Made by a program: the position numbers and the translations under genes. A model generated the notes under the pieces. It did no database searches, had not been told where the DNA came from, and saw only the letters and a program-made list of their open reading frames with translations. Below, piece after piece: positions 1-7,881 of a stretch of DNA of 64,000 nt; position 1 is the first letter of the stretch; each line of letters opens with the position of its first letter. The DNA is from Ectopseudomonas chengduensis. GTDB lineage: Bacteria > Pseudomonadota > Gammaproteobacteria > Pseudomonadales > Pseudomonadaceae. The DNA lies in contig NZ_JACFYZ010000011.1 of NCBI RefSeq assembly GCF_015712065.1, positions 62,001-126,000 on the forward strand. The letters run 5' to 3'.

Positions 1-1
1 C

Positions 2-190
2 GACGGCAGCGGCGCCCCCGGCGTGACCCTCGACGTGATCAGCTATGACGAAGAGGTGCTGGTGCCCGGCAAACTCGGCGAGGACTCCAGGCTCAGCTTC
101 AAGCGCCCGGACGGCGAGTTCTACGTGCTGTTCGACGCCGGCCCCGGCCACGTCGTGGAAATCGACCACACGGAAATCGCCAGCCAATGA
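2..190 (+). CDS. C-terminal end of an unidentified protein, first gene of the metal importer operon (partial)
   Basis: The window opens inside this gene; only the last 62 codons are present, ending in TGA at 188-190. The visible tail is acidic, predicted beta-rich and has no motif I can assign with confidence. The next gene starts at 187, so the two overlap by 4 nt and are probably translationally coupled. Position suggests a membrane or periplasmic accessory of the metal uptake operon; a PepSY-type membrane protein is one possibility, but this is a guess from context. Confidence 0.7.
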   Translation, partial: DGSGAPGVTLDVISYDEEVLVPGKLGEDSRLSFKRPDGEFYVLFDAGPGHVVEIDHTEIASQ

Positions 191-753
191 CCACCCAAGT
201 GGTACGCCCGGCCGGCGCCGGACATGAAAGCCTGTGGGTGGCCATTCTCAGCCTGACGATCATCCTGCTGGCCGCAGCAGTGATCAGCCTGCGCAGCGAA
301 AGCCAGGAGGAAGAAAGCGTCGCGGCCCACCAGATCGATGCCCGCCGTGATCTCAACGCCGCCGAGCAAGGCATCCATACCGAGCTGGTGGTGGCCTTCG
401 ACGAGATTCTCATGCTGCAGGACGAACTGCAGGCCCTGCCCAAGCCGCAGCAACTGGCCGCAGAAGGCATTCCCCCCTTCACCAACGACACCAGCACCGC
501 CACCCGTGGCCACCACGTCTGGCAACTGCTGCAGGTCGGCGATGACCATGCCTACCAGGGCTTGAGCGGTGACAGTGCCGTCGCCGGCTCCTTCCTGCTG
601 CTGCCAAGCGCAGCGGGTGCCGATATCTGGCTCAACCGCGCCCACGATGCCGCTGCCCCACACAATCTGCATGCCGATGCCCTGATCGCCGCCGGCTGGC
701 GCCAGGTCGCCAGCCAATACGACGCAGGCGTCACCCGCCAGCATCGCCACTGA
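187..753 (+). CDS. Single-TM accessory protein of the metal ABC operon (DUF6162-like)
   Basis: The 188-residue protein has one hydrophobic segment at about residues 16-35 and then a mostly polar domain, so it is probably anchored in the inner membrane with a periplasmic domain. The C-terminus ends in TRQHRH and several histidines occur in the last third (HDAAAPHNLHAD), which could bind metal. It overlaps the preceding gene by 4 nt and lies 17 nt before the metal-binding protein gene. I place it near DUF6162, a family I recall beside metal ABC genes in Pseudomonas; that assignment is from memory. Function unknown. Confidence 0.75.
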   Translation: MTTQVVRPAGAGHESLWVAILSLTIILLAAAVISLRSESQEEESVAAHQIDARRDLNAAEQGIHTELVVAFDEILMLQDELQALPKPQQLAAEGIPPFTNDTSTATRGHHVWQLLQVGDDHAYQGLSGDSAVAGSFLLLPSAAGADIWLNRAHDAAAPHNLHADALIAAGWRQVASQYDAGVTRQHRH

Positions 754-770
754 ATATCGGAACCCCCTTC

Positions 771-1697
771 ATGCCCTCTCGCTTCGTTTCCCGCCGCCTG
801 CTGGCCAGCCTGCTGCTGAGCCTGGGCGCCGCCCTCGCGCCCATGCTCGCCAGCGCCGACAACCACCGCCTGCGCATTGGCATCACTCTGCACCCCTACT
901 ACAGCTACGTCAGCAATATCGTCGGCGACCGCGCCGAGGTGGTGCCGCTGATCCCGGCCGGCTTCAACCCGCACGCCTACGAGCCGCGCGCCGAGGACAT
1001 CAAGCGCATCGGCGGTCTCGACGTGGTGGTACTCAACGGCGTCGGCCACGATGACTTCGCCGACCGCATGATCGCCGCCAGTGAGAAGCCGGACGTTCCT
1101 GTGATCGAAGCCAACGCCCGCGTGCCCCTGCTCGCCGCCACCGGCCAGGCCGCACGCGGCGCCGGCAAAGTGGTCAACCCGCACACCTTCCTCTCCATCA
1201 CCGCCTCCATCGCGCAGATCAACAACATCGCCCGCGAACTGGGCAAGCTCGACCCGGACAACGCCAAGTTCTACAGCCAGAACGCCCGCGCCTATGGCAA
1301 GCGCCTGCGCGGCCTGCGCGCCGAAGCGCTGGGCAAGCTGACCGACGCCAAGGGCAGCGAGCTGCGCGTGGCCACCATCCACGCTGCCTACGACTACCTG
1401 CTGCGCGAATTCGGCCTGGAGGTCACCGCAGTGGTCGAGCCGGCTCACGGTATCGAGCCGAGCCCCAGTCAGTTGAAGAAGACCATCGACCAACTCAAGG
1501 AGCTGGACGTGCAGGTGATCTTCTCGGAGATGGACTTCCCCTCCAGCTACGTCGACACCATCCAGCGTGAATCCGGCGTGAAGATCTACCCGCTGACCCA
1601 TATTTCCTATGGCGAGTACACCGCCAAGAAATACGAAGAGGAGATGGCCCGCAACCTCGACACCGTGGTACGCGCCATTCAGGACGAAGGCGTATGA
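771..1697 (+). CDS. Metal ABC transporter substrate-binding protein, ZnuA-like
   Basis: A 308-residue periplasmic protein of the cluster A-I metal-binding family. It has a cleavable signal peptide (hydrophobic stretch ending LASADN near residue 30). Likely ligands are His68 in NPHAYEP, His138 in NPHTFLS and His204 in TIHAAYDY. A histidine at the third position resembles zinc-type proteins; manganese-type proteins usually have glutamate there. It would capture Zn2+ (less likely Mn2+) and deliver it to the permease encoded downstream. The stop overlaps the ATPase start by 4 nt. The general family is clear; the metal is inferred. Confidence 0.88.
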   Translation: MPSRFVSRRLLASLLLSLGAALAPMLASADNHRLRIGITLHPYYSYVSNIVGDRAEVVPLIPAGFNPHAYEPRAEDIKRIGGLDVVVLNGVGHDDFADRMIAASEKPDVPVIEANARVPLLAATGQAARGAGKVVNPHTFLSITASIAQINNIARELGKLDPDNAKFYSQNARAYGKRLRGLRAEALGKLTDAKGSELRVATIHAAYDYLLREFGLEVTAVVEPAHGIEPSPSQLKKTIDQLKELDVQVIFSEMDFPSSYVDTIQRESGVKIYPLTHISYGEYTAKKYEEEMARNLDTVVRAIQDEGV

Positions 1698-2446
1698 CCG
1701 TCCTCGAAACCGCACCGCCGCAACTGCTGGGCCCCAGCATCGAATTCGCCGGCATCGACCTCAACCTCGGCCGCACGCGGATTCTCGACAAGGTCAGCTT
1801 CCAGGTGCGCGCCGGCAGCGTGCACGCCCTGGTCGGCCCCAACGGCGGCGGCAAGAGCTCGCTGATCAAGACCCTGCTCGGGCAGATGCCGCACCAAGGC
1901 GAGCTACGCCTGCACTGGCCGGCCGCCCCCGGCACCATCGGCTACGTGCCGCAGGCGCTGGAGTTCGACCGCGGCCTGCCGATGACGGTGGACGATTTCA
2001 TGGCTGCCATGTGCCAGCGCCGTCCGGCCTTCCTCGGCCTGTCGCGACGCCACGCCCCGGCCATCGAACAGGCGCTGGCGCGGGTCGGCATGCTCGACAA
2101 GCGCAAGCGGCGCATGGGCGCGCTGTCCGGCGGCGAGCGCCAGCGCGTGCTGCTGGCCCAGGGCCTGGTGCCCGAGGCGCAATTGCTGGTGCTCGACGAG
2201 CCGATGTCGGCACTGGACGAGCCCGGCGTGCAGGTGTTCGAGCAACTGCTGCGCGACTGGCGCCAGGCCGGAACCACGGTGCTGTGGATCGAACACGACC
2301 TGCAGGCCGTCGACCGCCTCGCCGACCGTGTCACCGGGCTCAACCGCCGCGTGCTGTTCGACGATGCGCCGCAGCAGGTGCTGACCCCCGAGCGCCTGCT
2401 CGAACTGTTCTCCAGCCATCCGCGCCCGCAAGAGGCCTCGTCATGA
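1694..2446 (+). CDS. Metal ABC transporter ATP-binding protein, ZnuC-like
   Basis: A 250-residue ABC ATPase with all expected motifs: Walker A GPNGGGKSS (about residues 53-61), signature LSGGERQR (about 139), Walker B LLVLDEP followed by the D-loop SALD, and the switch histidine in IEHD. It energises the importer from the cytoplasmic face. The gene overlaps its neighbours on both sides by 4 nt, as expected for stoichiometric production with the permease. Confidence 0.92.
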   Translation: MTVLETAPPQLLGPSIEFAGIDLNLGRTRILDKVSFQVRAGSVHALVGPNGGGKSSLIKTLLGQMPHQGELRLHWPAAPGTIGYVPQALEFDRGLPMTVDDFMAAMCQRRPAFLGLSRRHAPAIEQALARVGMLDKRKRRMGALSGGERQRVLLAQGLVPEAQLLVLDEPMSALDEPGVQVFEQLLRDWRQAGTTVLWIEHDLQAVDRLADRVTGLNRRVLFDDAPQQVLTPERLLELFSSHPRPQEASS

Positions 2447-3342
2447 GTTTCGAAGACATCCGCCTGGCGATCCAGGCCTGGGCCAGCGCCGGCTATTTAC
2501 CCGAGGCTCTGGCCTACGGTTTCGTGGTCAATGCCCTGCTCGCCGGCCTGCTGATCGGCCCAGTGCTCGGTGGCCTCGGCACCCTGGTGGTGGTCAAGCG
2601 CTTCGCCTTCTTCTCCGAGGCGGTCGGCCACGCCGCACTGACCGGTGTGGCCATCGGCATCCTGCTCGGCGAGCCCTATACCGGCCCCTACGGCAGCCTG
2701 TTTGGCTACTGCCTGCTGTTCGGCATCCTGCTCAACTACCTGCGCAACCGCACCGGTCTGGCGCCGGACACGCTGATCGGCGTGTTCCTCTCGGTGTCGC
2801 TGGCAGTCGGCGCCAGCCTGCTGCTGGTGCTCGCCGGCAAGATCAACATCCATATCCTGGAGAACGTACTGTTCGGCTCGGTGCTGACGGTCAACGCCCA
2901 GGACCTCGCGGTGCTGGCGCTGGTCTCGCTGCTGGTGCTGGGCCTGGCACTGCCGTTGTACAACCGCATCATGCTGGCCAGCTTCAACCCGCAACTGGCC
3001 AGCGTGCGCGGCGTTGCGGTAAAGCCGCTGGACTACCTGTTCGTGATGCTGGTGTCGCTGGTTACCGTGGCTGCGGTCAAGGTCATCGGCGCCATCCTGG
3101 TCGGCGCCCTGCTGGTGATCCCAGCGGCCGCCGCACGCCTGCTGAGCCAATCGCTGAAGGGCTTCTTCTGGCTGTCGGTACTGATCGCCACGTGCAGCAC
3201 CCTGGCCGGCATCTTCCTGCCGATCGCCCTGGAACTGCCGGTCCCCTCCGGCGCCGCGATCATCATGGTCGCCGGCCTCGCCTTCGCCCTCGCCGCCATC
3301 GCCCGCGGCACACTGCCTAGCCTGAAAGGGAACCTGGGATGA
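2443..3342 (+). CDS. Metal ABC transporter permease, ZnuB/ABC-3 family
   Basis: A 299-residue integral membrane protein with about eight hydrophobic segments, typical of the ABC-3 family. GHAALTGVAIG and the GAILVGALLVIPAAAARLL stretch near the C-terminal third are characteristic of ZnuB/MntB-type permeases. The ATG at 2443 was chosen because it overlaps the ATPase stop (ATGA arrangement); the open frame continues upstream only as a shadow of the ATPase gene. It forms the translocation channel for the metal. Confidence 0.92.
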   Translation: MSFEDIRLAIQAWASAGYLPEALAYGFVVNALLAGLLIGPVLGGLGTLVVVKRFAFFSEAVGHAALTGVAIGILLGEPYTGPYGSLFGYCLLFGILLNYLRNRTGLAPDTLIGVFLSVSLAVGASLLLVLAGKINIHILENVLFGSVLTVNAQDLAVLALVSLLVLGLALPLYNRIMLASFNPQLASVRGVAVKPLDYLFVMLVSLVTVAAVKVIGAILVGALLVIPAAAARLLSQSLKGFFWLSVLIATCSTLAGIFLPIALELPVPSGAAIIMVAGLAFALAAIARGTLPSLKGNLG

Positions 3343-4226
3343 CCCTGCAACGTCTGAGCCTCGCCCTCGCCGCCTGCGCCCTGCTCGCCGGCCCACTGCA
3401 CGCCGAAACACAGCCCGTGCGCATTCTCGCCAGCCTGCCGATCACCTACGGTCTGGGCGCCAACCTGCTTGACGGCAGCGCCGTGCAGCTGCAACGCGCC
3501 GCCCCGGCCAACCTGCCGGCCAGCCGCCAGCTCTCGTATTTCGCCGGCCGCGGCGCGGGTGCACTGGAGAAGGCCGCGCGTGACGCCGACGCGGTGATCG
3601 CCCTGCGTTCGCTGTGGCCGGACGACCCGCTCTACCCGCTGGCACGGCGCAGCAATATCCGCATCGTCGAAGTCGATGGCGCGCGCCCGGTGGACGGCGC
3701 CCTGCCCGGCATCGCCCTGCGCAACGACGGCGGTGACGCCCTGGCCAGCCAACCCTGGCTCAACATCAACAACCTGGGGCGCATGGCCGATGTGATCGCC
3801 GCCGACCTGAGCCGCCTGGCGCCGGAGGCCAAACCACAGATCGAGGCCAACCTGGCGACGCTCAAGCAGCGCCTGCTCAAGCTCAGCGCCGCCAGCGAAA
3901 ACCGCCTGGCCGAACTGGACAACCTCAGCGTGGCCAGCCTGTCGGATCACTTCGACTACCTGATCGATGGCCTCAACCTCGACCTTGTCGAGCTGAGTGT
4001 GGCGAAGGACGCCGAATGGACCGCCGAAACCCTGGCGCAACTGAGCGCCGATCTGCGGGACAACGACGTCGCTGCCGTGCTTGTCCAGCGCCAGCCGCCA
4101 GCCGATTTGGCCAAGGCGATCAGCGATGGCGGTAGCCGCCTGGTGCTGATCGAAGACAACCAGGACACTCCCATAGCCGGGCTGGAAACGGCCATCGGCC
4201 AGGTGCTGGACGCCCTGTCGCCCTGA
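3339..4226 (+). CDS. Second binding-protein-like protein of the metal ABC operon, metal ligands largely missing
   Basis: A 295-residue exported protein with a signal peptide ending near LHAE (residue 23). The overall pattern (VRILASLPITYGLGANLL, then a central NNLGRMADVIAADLSRL helix region) matches cluster A-I substrate-binding proteins. However, the site of the first His ligand reads ANLPASRQLSYF, the second (usually DPHxW) reads QPWLNINN, and the last reads VQRQPP. Only SDHFDYL could keep one His. It overlaps the permease by 4 nt and closes the operon. It may bind something other than a bare cation or act as an accessory. Fold assignment is an inference from pattern. Confidence 0.75.
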   Translation: MTLQRLSLALAACALLAGPLHAETQPVRILASLPITYGLGANLLDGSAVQLQRAAPANLPASRQLSYFAGRGAGALEKAARDADAVIALRSLWPDDPLYPLARRSNIRIVEVDGARPVDGALPGIALRNDGGDALASQPWLNINNLGRMADVIAADLSRLAPEAKPQIEANLATLKQRLLKLSAASENRLAELDNLSVASLSDHFDYLIDGLNLDLVELSVAKDAEWTAETLAQLSADLRDNDVAAVLVQRQPPADLAKAISDGGSRLVLIEDNQDTPIAGLETAIGQVLDALSP

Positions 4227-4260
4227 GCGAAGCTCAACGTCTCTGCCCGGGGCCTGGGTG

Positions 4261-4318
4261 GCCCGGATGAAATCCGGGAATGCCGACAATGCCGCGCCCC
4301 GGATTGCATCCGGGCTAC
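4261..4318. repeat. REP-type repeat, family A (CCCGGATNNAATCCGGG)
   Basis: Two inverted copies, GCCCGGATGAAATCCGGGA at 4261-4279 and CCCCGGATTGCATCCGGGC ending at 4316, lie 35 nt after the stop of the metal operon. Each half is itself palindromic. The same unit occurs at 21430, 40078 and 61834, always just after a stop codon. Confidence 0.85.
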
Positions 4319-4411
4319 AAGAGCGCGCGGCAGCCGCTTGAGCAGCGCCTCATCCGGATCGGACCAGCACTCGAACCTATTCGACGAGCGCAGCGCGCTT
4401 TGTACCGCCCC

Positions 4412-4498
4412 TCACAGCTCGGTAGCGTCCTCGTCGCCATCCACTGCGCCCTGCTCAAGGGCGCTCAGTTCCAGCTGTTCTTCCTGATAATCATCCAT
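4412..4498 (-). CDS. Very small acidic ORF (28 aa)
   Basis: A minus-strand ATG at 4498 opens a 28-codon frame ending in TGA at 4412-4414. It is preceded by GGGAGAG, a plausible ribosome binding site 6-8 nt upstream. The peptide starts MDDYQEEQLELSALEQ and is very acidic, with ten Asp/Glu and no Lys or Arg. It lies alone in the spacer between the metal operon and the tRNA genes. I believe similar tiny acidic proteins are annotated in other pseudomonads, but I cannot confirm this. Function unknown; it could be a chance frame. Confidence 0.45.
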   Translation of the reverse strand: MDDYQEEQLELSALEQGAVDGDEDATEL

Positions 4499-4734
4499 CA
4501 CTCGACTCTCCCGCATGAACCGCTCAACGACGAAACAAGATGCATGCCCATCAGGCTAGAACGGCGGGATGAAGGCAATATGACGAAAGGTCGCGGGCAG
4601 GTGAAATGGCCATCGACACTTACGAGGAACAGGCGCTGCCTGCGCAGGAGAGGCTTTAGCCGCGATGACAGGCACGCAAAGCTCGCTGCCTGAGCACCTG
4701 CCACAGCGAAGCAGATGCACAAACGACGGCCAAT
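4499..4734. other. Spacer between the small ORF and the tRNA terminator
   Basis: No convincing gene is visible. A half copy of the GGCTTTAGCCGCGATG repeat (family C) is at 4651-4668; the full inverted version is at 16411-16470. Confidence 0.6.
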
Positions 4735-4767
4735 AAAAAACCCGCTGATCTCGCGATCAGCGGGTTT
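4735..4767 (-). terminator. Intrinsic terminator of the tRNA cluster
   Basis: A perfect 10-bp stem, CCCGCTGATC (4741-4750) with GATCAGCGGG (4755-4764), has a 4-nt loop. On the minus strand it is followed by TTTTTTATT. It lies directly after the last tRNA-Asp gene. Confidence 0.9.
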
Positions 4768-4773
4768 CGTATA

Positions 4774-4850
4774 TGGCGCAGCGGACGGGACTCGAACCCG
4801 CGACCCCCGGCGTGACAGGCCGGTATTCTAACCGACTGAACTACCGCTGC
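4774..4850 (-). tRNA. tRNA-Asp (GTC), copy 2
   Basis: A 77-nt gene on the minus strand. The acceptor stem GCAGCGG pairs with CCGCTGC, discriminator G and CCA are encoded, the anticodon is GTC, and the T-loop is GTTCGAGTC. It is identical in sequence to the copy at 4959. Confidence 0.96.
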
Positions 4851-4958
4851 GTGTCGGTTGGACTTTCGTCCAGAAAACTCTTGAAGCCTTGTTGCATCTG
4901 ATGGCGCCCTTGCGGGCTTTGCCATCTCAAACCGATAAAACATCGATCTGGGAAATAA

Positions 4959-5035
4959 TGGCGCAGCGGACGGGACTCGAACCCGCGACCCCCGGCGTGA
5001 CAGGCCGGTATTCTAACCGACTGAACTACCGCTGC
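4959..5035 (-). tRNA. tRNA-Asp (GTC), copy 1
   Basis: A 77-nt minus-strand tRNA with anticodon GTC and encoded CCA, identical to the copy at 4774-4850. The 108-nt spacer between them has no terminator, so the two are probably processed from one precursor with tRNA-Val. Confidence 0.96.
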
Positions 5036-5070
5036 GCGTCGGTGGACTTTCGTCCTTCTCTCTAAGGCTA

Positions 5071-5146
5071 TGGTGGGTGATGACGGGATCGAACCGCCGA
5101 CCCTCTGCTTGTAAGGCAGATGCTCTCCCGGCTGAGCTAATCACCC
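5071..5146 (-). tRNA. tRNA-Val (TAC)
   Basis: A 76-nt minus-strand tRNA. The acceptor stem GGGTGAT pairs with ATCACCC, the anticodon is TAC, and CCA is encoded. It is the first gene of the Val-Asp-Asp cluster, which reads toward lower coordinates. Confidence 0.96.
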
Positions 5147-5273
5147 ATGTGCCTTAGCGAGGCGCGCACTTTATGCAGGCGGCGATGCTAAGTCAATACC
5201 CTGCTTGAATTTTTTCTGAAAAAGGCGGGGCACCGCCTAATGCCAGTCAGTTAAACGTCGCCGCTGCGAATGC

Positions 5274-5346
5274 GTAGGAGCGGCGCCCCGCCGCGAACCG
5301 GGGCGATGCGCACTTGAAAAGCTTCGCCCCGGGGCGGGGCTCCTAC
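5274..5346. repeat. REP-type repeat, family B (GTAGGAGC...GCTCCTAC)
   Basis: Imperfect inverted repeat with GTAGGAGCGGCGCCCCG at the left and GGGGCGGGGCTCCTACG at the right, around a short AT-richer centre. A second copy lies at 46213-46292. It sits between the tRNA cluster and the 3' end of the MarR gene. Confidence 0.75.
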
Positions 5347-5398
5347 GAAAGGCCGCTTTGGCAGCCTTATCTGATCGACATTAGGGTCACCGCCCACC

Positions 5399-5872
5399 TC
5401 ATTCCATCTCCCCGCACAACTCGGCCGCGCGCAGCAGCGCGGCAGTGAGACTGTGGCGCTCCCAATCGGCCAGTGCGGCGAAACGCTGGTTGAATTCCGG
5501 CGGCATCAACGACGGCGCCTGCTGAATCAACTCGCGCCCGGCAGCGCTGATCAGCAGCCATTGACGACGACGGTCCTGATCATCGCGCTGACGCTGCAAC
5601 AGGCCGTGCTCTTCGAGACGATCGAGCAGACCGGAAAGCGTCGCCGCCGTGAGGCTGACGCGGCTGCTGAGCACGCTGGCAGTCATGCGCGTCTCGCTGG
5701 CCAGCACCTGCAGCACCATCAACTGCATGGGCGTCAGCCCACCAAAACGCGCCAGACGCTTGGCATGCACCTCCCCCGCCTGCTGCAGGCGTCGCAGGGC
5801 CTGGAACAGGGGCATTTCAAAGGCCATGACAGATGACAAATCTATTTCAGCAGGAACTTTTTTATCAGTCAT
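5399..5872 (-). CDS. MarR-family transcriptional regulator beside the NAGGN operon
   Basis: A 157-residue winged-helix regulator. The core LTPMQLMVLQVLASETRMTASVLSSRVSL region and the wing RDDQDRRRQWLLISAAGRELI are typical of MarR dimers. The ATG at 5872 (MTDKKVPAEI) gives the usual family length; the frame also extends to 5968, but that N-terminus looks unlike MarR. It is divergent from asnO, and an 8-bp inverted repeat lies between them. P. aeruginosa has a MarR-type gene at the same place (PA3458). It probably controls the osmolyte operon; the ligand is unknown. Confidence 0.88.
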   Translation of the reverse strand: MTDKKVPAEIDLSSVMAFEMPLFQALRRLQQAGEVHAKRLARFGGLTPMQLMVLQVLASETRMTASVLSSRVSLTAATLSGLLDRLEEHGLLQRQRDDQDRRRQWLLISAAGRELIQQAPSLMPPEFNQRFAALADWERHSLTAALLRAAELCGEME

Positions 5873-5890
5873 AAGCACCAATTCATAACA

Positions 5891-5928
5891 ACCAAAACTT
5901 TGACATGAAAGCATTATTTTGTTTTGGT
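5891..5928. promoter_or_regulatory. Inverted repeat and -35 in the MarR/asnO intergenic region
   Basis: ACCAAAAC (5891-5898) and GTTTTGGT (5921-5928) form a perfect 8-bp inverted repeat with 22 nt between the arms. A consensus -35, TTGACA, for rightward transcription lies at 5900-5905 inside it. This is a good candidate operator for the adjacent MarR protein; I do not see a strong -10. Confidence 0.5.
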
Positions 5929-5980
5929 GTAAAAGGCTCGACCACGAGCCACTCCCCAACGGCAACACCGGTAAGGAACT

Positions 5981-7750
5981 ATGTGCGGAATAGCTGGAGA
6001 ACTACGTTTTGATCGACGCCCCGCGGACCTGGCGGCAGTCGAGCGCATCACCCACCACCTGGCCCCTCGCGGCCCCGACGCCCACGGCTTCCACAGCCAG
6101 GGCCCCATCGCTCTGGGCCATCGCCGGCTGAAGATCATGGATCTGGCCGAAGCCTCGGGCCAGCCGATGATCGACAGCGATCTCGGCCTGTCCATGGTGT
6201 TCAACGGCGCCATCTACAACTACCCCGAGCTGCGTGCCGAACTGGAGGCGCTGGGTTATCGCTTCTTCTCCGGCGGTGACACCGAGGTATTGCTCAAGGG
6301 CTATCACGCCTGGGGCGAGAAACTGCTGCCCAAGCTCAACGGCATGTTCGCCTTCGCCGTCTGGGAGCGTGACAAGCAAAGCCTGTTCATCGCCCGCGAC
6401 CGTCTTGGCGTCAAACCGCTGTATCTGTCCCGTACCGGCGAGCGCCTGCGCTTCGCCTCGTCGCTGCCGGCCCTGCTGCAAGGCGGCGATATCGCCAAGA
6501 CGCTGGATGCCGTCGCCCTCAACCATTACCTGAATTTTCACGCCGTGGTCCCAGCACCGCGCACCATTCTGGCGGGCGTGGAGAAACTGCCGCCAGCCAC
6601 CTGGATGCGCATCGATGCCGACGGCAAGGTCGAGCAGAAAACCTGGTGGACGCTGCAATTCGGCCCGCAAGGCGAAGAAGTGAACTACGGCCTGGAAGAA
6701 TGGCGCGACCGCACGCTGCAGACCATGCGCGAAGCCGTGGCGATCCGTCAGCGCGCGGCCGTCGATGTCGGCGTGCTGCTCTCCGGTGGCGTCGACTCGA
6801 GCATGCTGGTCGGCCTGCTGCGCGAAGCCGGCGTAGAAAACCTGCTGACCTTCTCCATCGGTTTCCAGGATGCCGGCGGCGAGCGCGGCGACGAATTCCA
6901 GTATTCGGACCTGATCGCCCAGCGCTTTGGCACTCAGCACCACCAGTTGCGCATCGGTGAGCACGAAATTCTCGAGCAATTACCGCAGGCCTTCCGCGCC
7001 ATGAGCGAGCCGATGGTCAGCCACGACTGCATCGCCTTCTACCTGCTCTCGCGCGAAGTCGCCAAGCACTGCAAGGTGGTACAGAGCGGCCAGGGCGCGG
7101 ACGAACTGTTCGCCGGCTACCACTGGTATCCGCAAGTCGATGGCGCCAAGGATGCTTTTGCCGCTTACCGCGCCGCCTTCTTCGACCGTGAGCACGACGA
7201 ATACGCGGCCTGCGTGCAGCCCGCCTGGCTGACCGGCGACATGGCTGGCGAGTTCGTGCGCGAGCACTTCGCCATGCCCGGCGCCGATGCAGCAGTGGAC
7301 AAGGCCCTGCGCCTGGACAGCACGGTGATGCTGGTCGACGACCCGGTCAAACGGGTGGACAACATGACCATGGCCTGGGGCCTGGAAGCGCGCACGCCAT
7401 TCCTCGACTACCGCGTGGCCGAACTGTCAGCGCGCATTCCCGCGCAGTTCAAGCTGCCAGAAGGCGGCAAGTACGTGCTCAAGGAAGCCGCGCGCAAGGT
7501 CATCCCCAGCGAGGTGATCGACCGGCCCAAAGGCTACTTCCCCGTGCCAGGGCTCAAGCATCTGGAGGGCGCCACCCTGGGTTGGGTGCGCGACCTGCTG
7601 CTCGACCCCAGCCAGGATCGCGGCCTGTTCAACCCGACCATGCTCGACCAGTTGCTGACCAACCCACAGAGCCAGCTGACGCCGCTACGCGGGTCCAAGC
7701 TGTGGCAACTGGCGGCGCTCAACCTGTGGCTGAGCGAACAGGGCCTGTAA
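5981..7750 (+). CDS. asnO: N-acetylglutaminylglutamine amidotransferase (AsnB-like)
   Basis: A 589-residue class II glutamine amidotransferase/asparagine synthetase-type enzyme. Cys2 of MCGIAGE is the glutaminase nucleophile; the N-terminal Ntn domain spans about residues 1-200. The C-terminal synthetase domain has the PP-loop LLSGGVDSSML (about residue 267). In Pseudomonas NAGGN synthesis this protein makes the C-terminal amide of N-acetylglutaminylglutamine amide, a compatible solute. The order MarR, asnO, ngg, M42 peptidase, hybrid kinase matches PA3458-PA3462. Confidence 0.93.
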   Translation: MCGIAGELRFDRRPADLAAVERITHHLAPRGPDAHGFHSQGPIALGHRRLKIMDLAEASGQPMIDSDLGLSMVFNGAIYNYPELRAELEALGYRFFSGGDTEVLLKGYHAWGEKLLPKLNGMFAFAVWERDKQSLFIARDRLGVKPLYLSRTGERLRFASSLPALLQGGDIAKTLDAVALNHYLNFHAVVPAPRTILAGVEKLPPATWMRIDADGKVEQKTWWTLQFGPQGEEVNYGLEEWRDRTLQTMREAVAIRQRAAVDVGVLLSGGVDSSMLVGLLREAGVENLLTFSIGFQDAGGERGDEFQYSDLIAQRFGTQHHQLRIGEHEILEQLPQAFRAMSEPMVSHDCIAFYLLSREVAKHCKVVQSGQGADELFAGYHWYPQVDGAKDAFAAYRAAFFDREHDEYAACVQPAWLTGDMAGEFVREHFAMPGADAAVDKALRLDSTVMLVDDPVKRVDNMTMAWGLEARTPFLDYRVAELSARIPAQFKLPEGGKYVLKEAARKVIPSEVIDRPKGYFPVPGLKHLEGATLGWVRDLLLDPSQDRGLFNPTMLDQLLTNPQSQLTPLRGSKLWQLAALNLWLSEQGL

Positions 7751-7757
7751 CTCACGT

Positions 7758-7779
7758 GGAGCGGCCCTCGGGCCGCTCC
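7758..7779. repeat. Perfect 10-bp hairpin between asnO and ngg
   Basis: GGAGCGGCCC and GGGCCGCTCC flank a 2-nt centre. No T-run follows, so it is more likely an mRNA-stabilising or REP-like hairpin than a terminator. A degraded family A repeat, GTAGCCCGGTGCACTCCGGG, follows at 7796. Confidence 0.6.
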
Positions 7780-7881
7780 TGCAGGATCAATGGTCGTAGC
7801 CCGGTGCACTCCGGGATTTGTCGCGACTCAATGACGATCCGGCTCAGACCGGACGTAGTGAACACGGACAGGGACTATTCC

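Noticed and set aside
4280..4693. 137-aa plus-strand ORF in the spacer before the tRNA genes
   Set aside because: It runs through REP repeats, has no family-like composition and lacks a ribosome binding site.
5274..5346. CRISPR-like repeat
   Set aside because: A single inverted unit without direct repeats or spacers; it matches a dispersed REP-type family.
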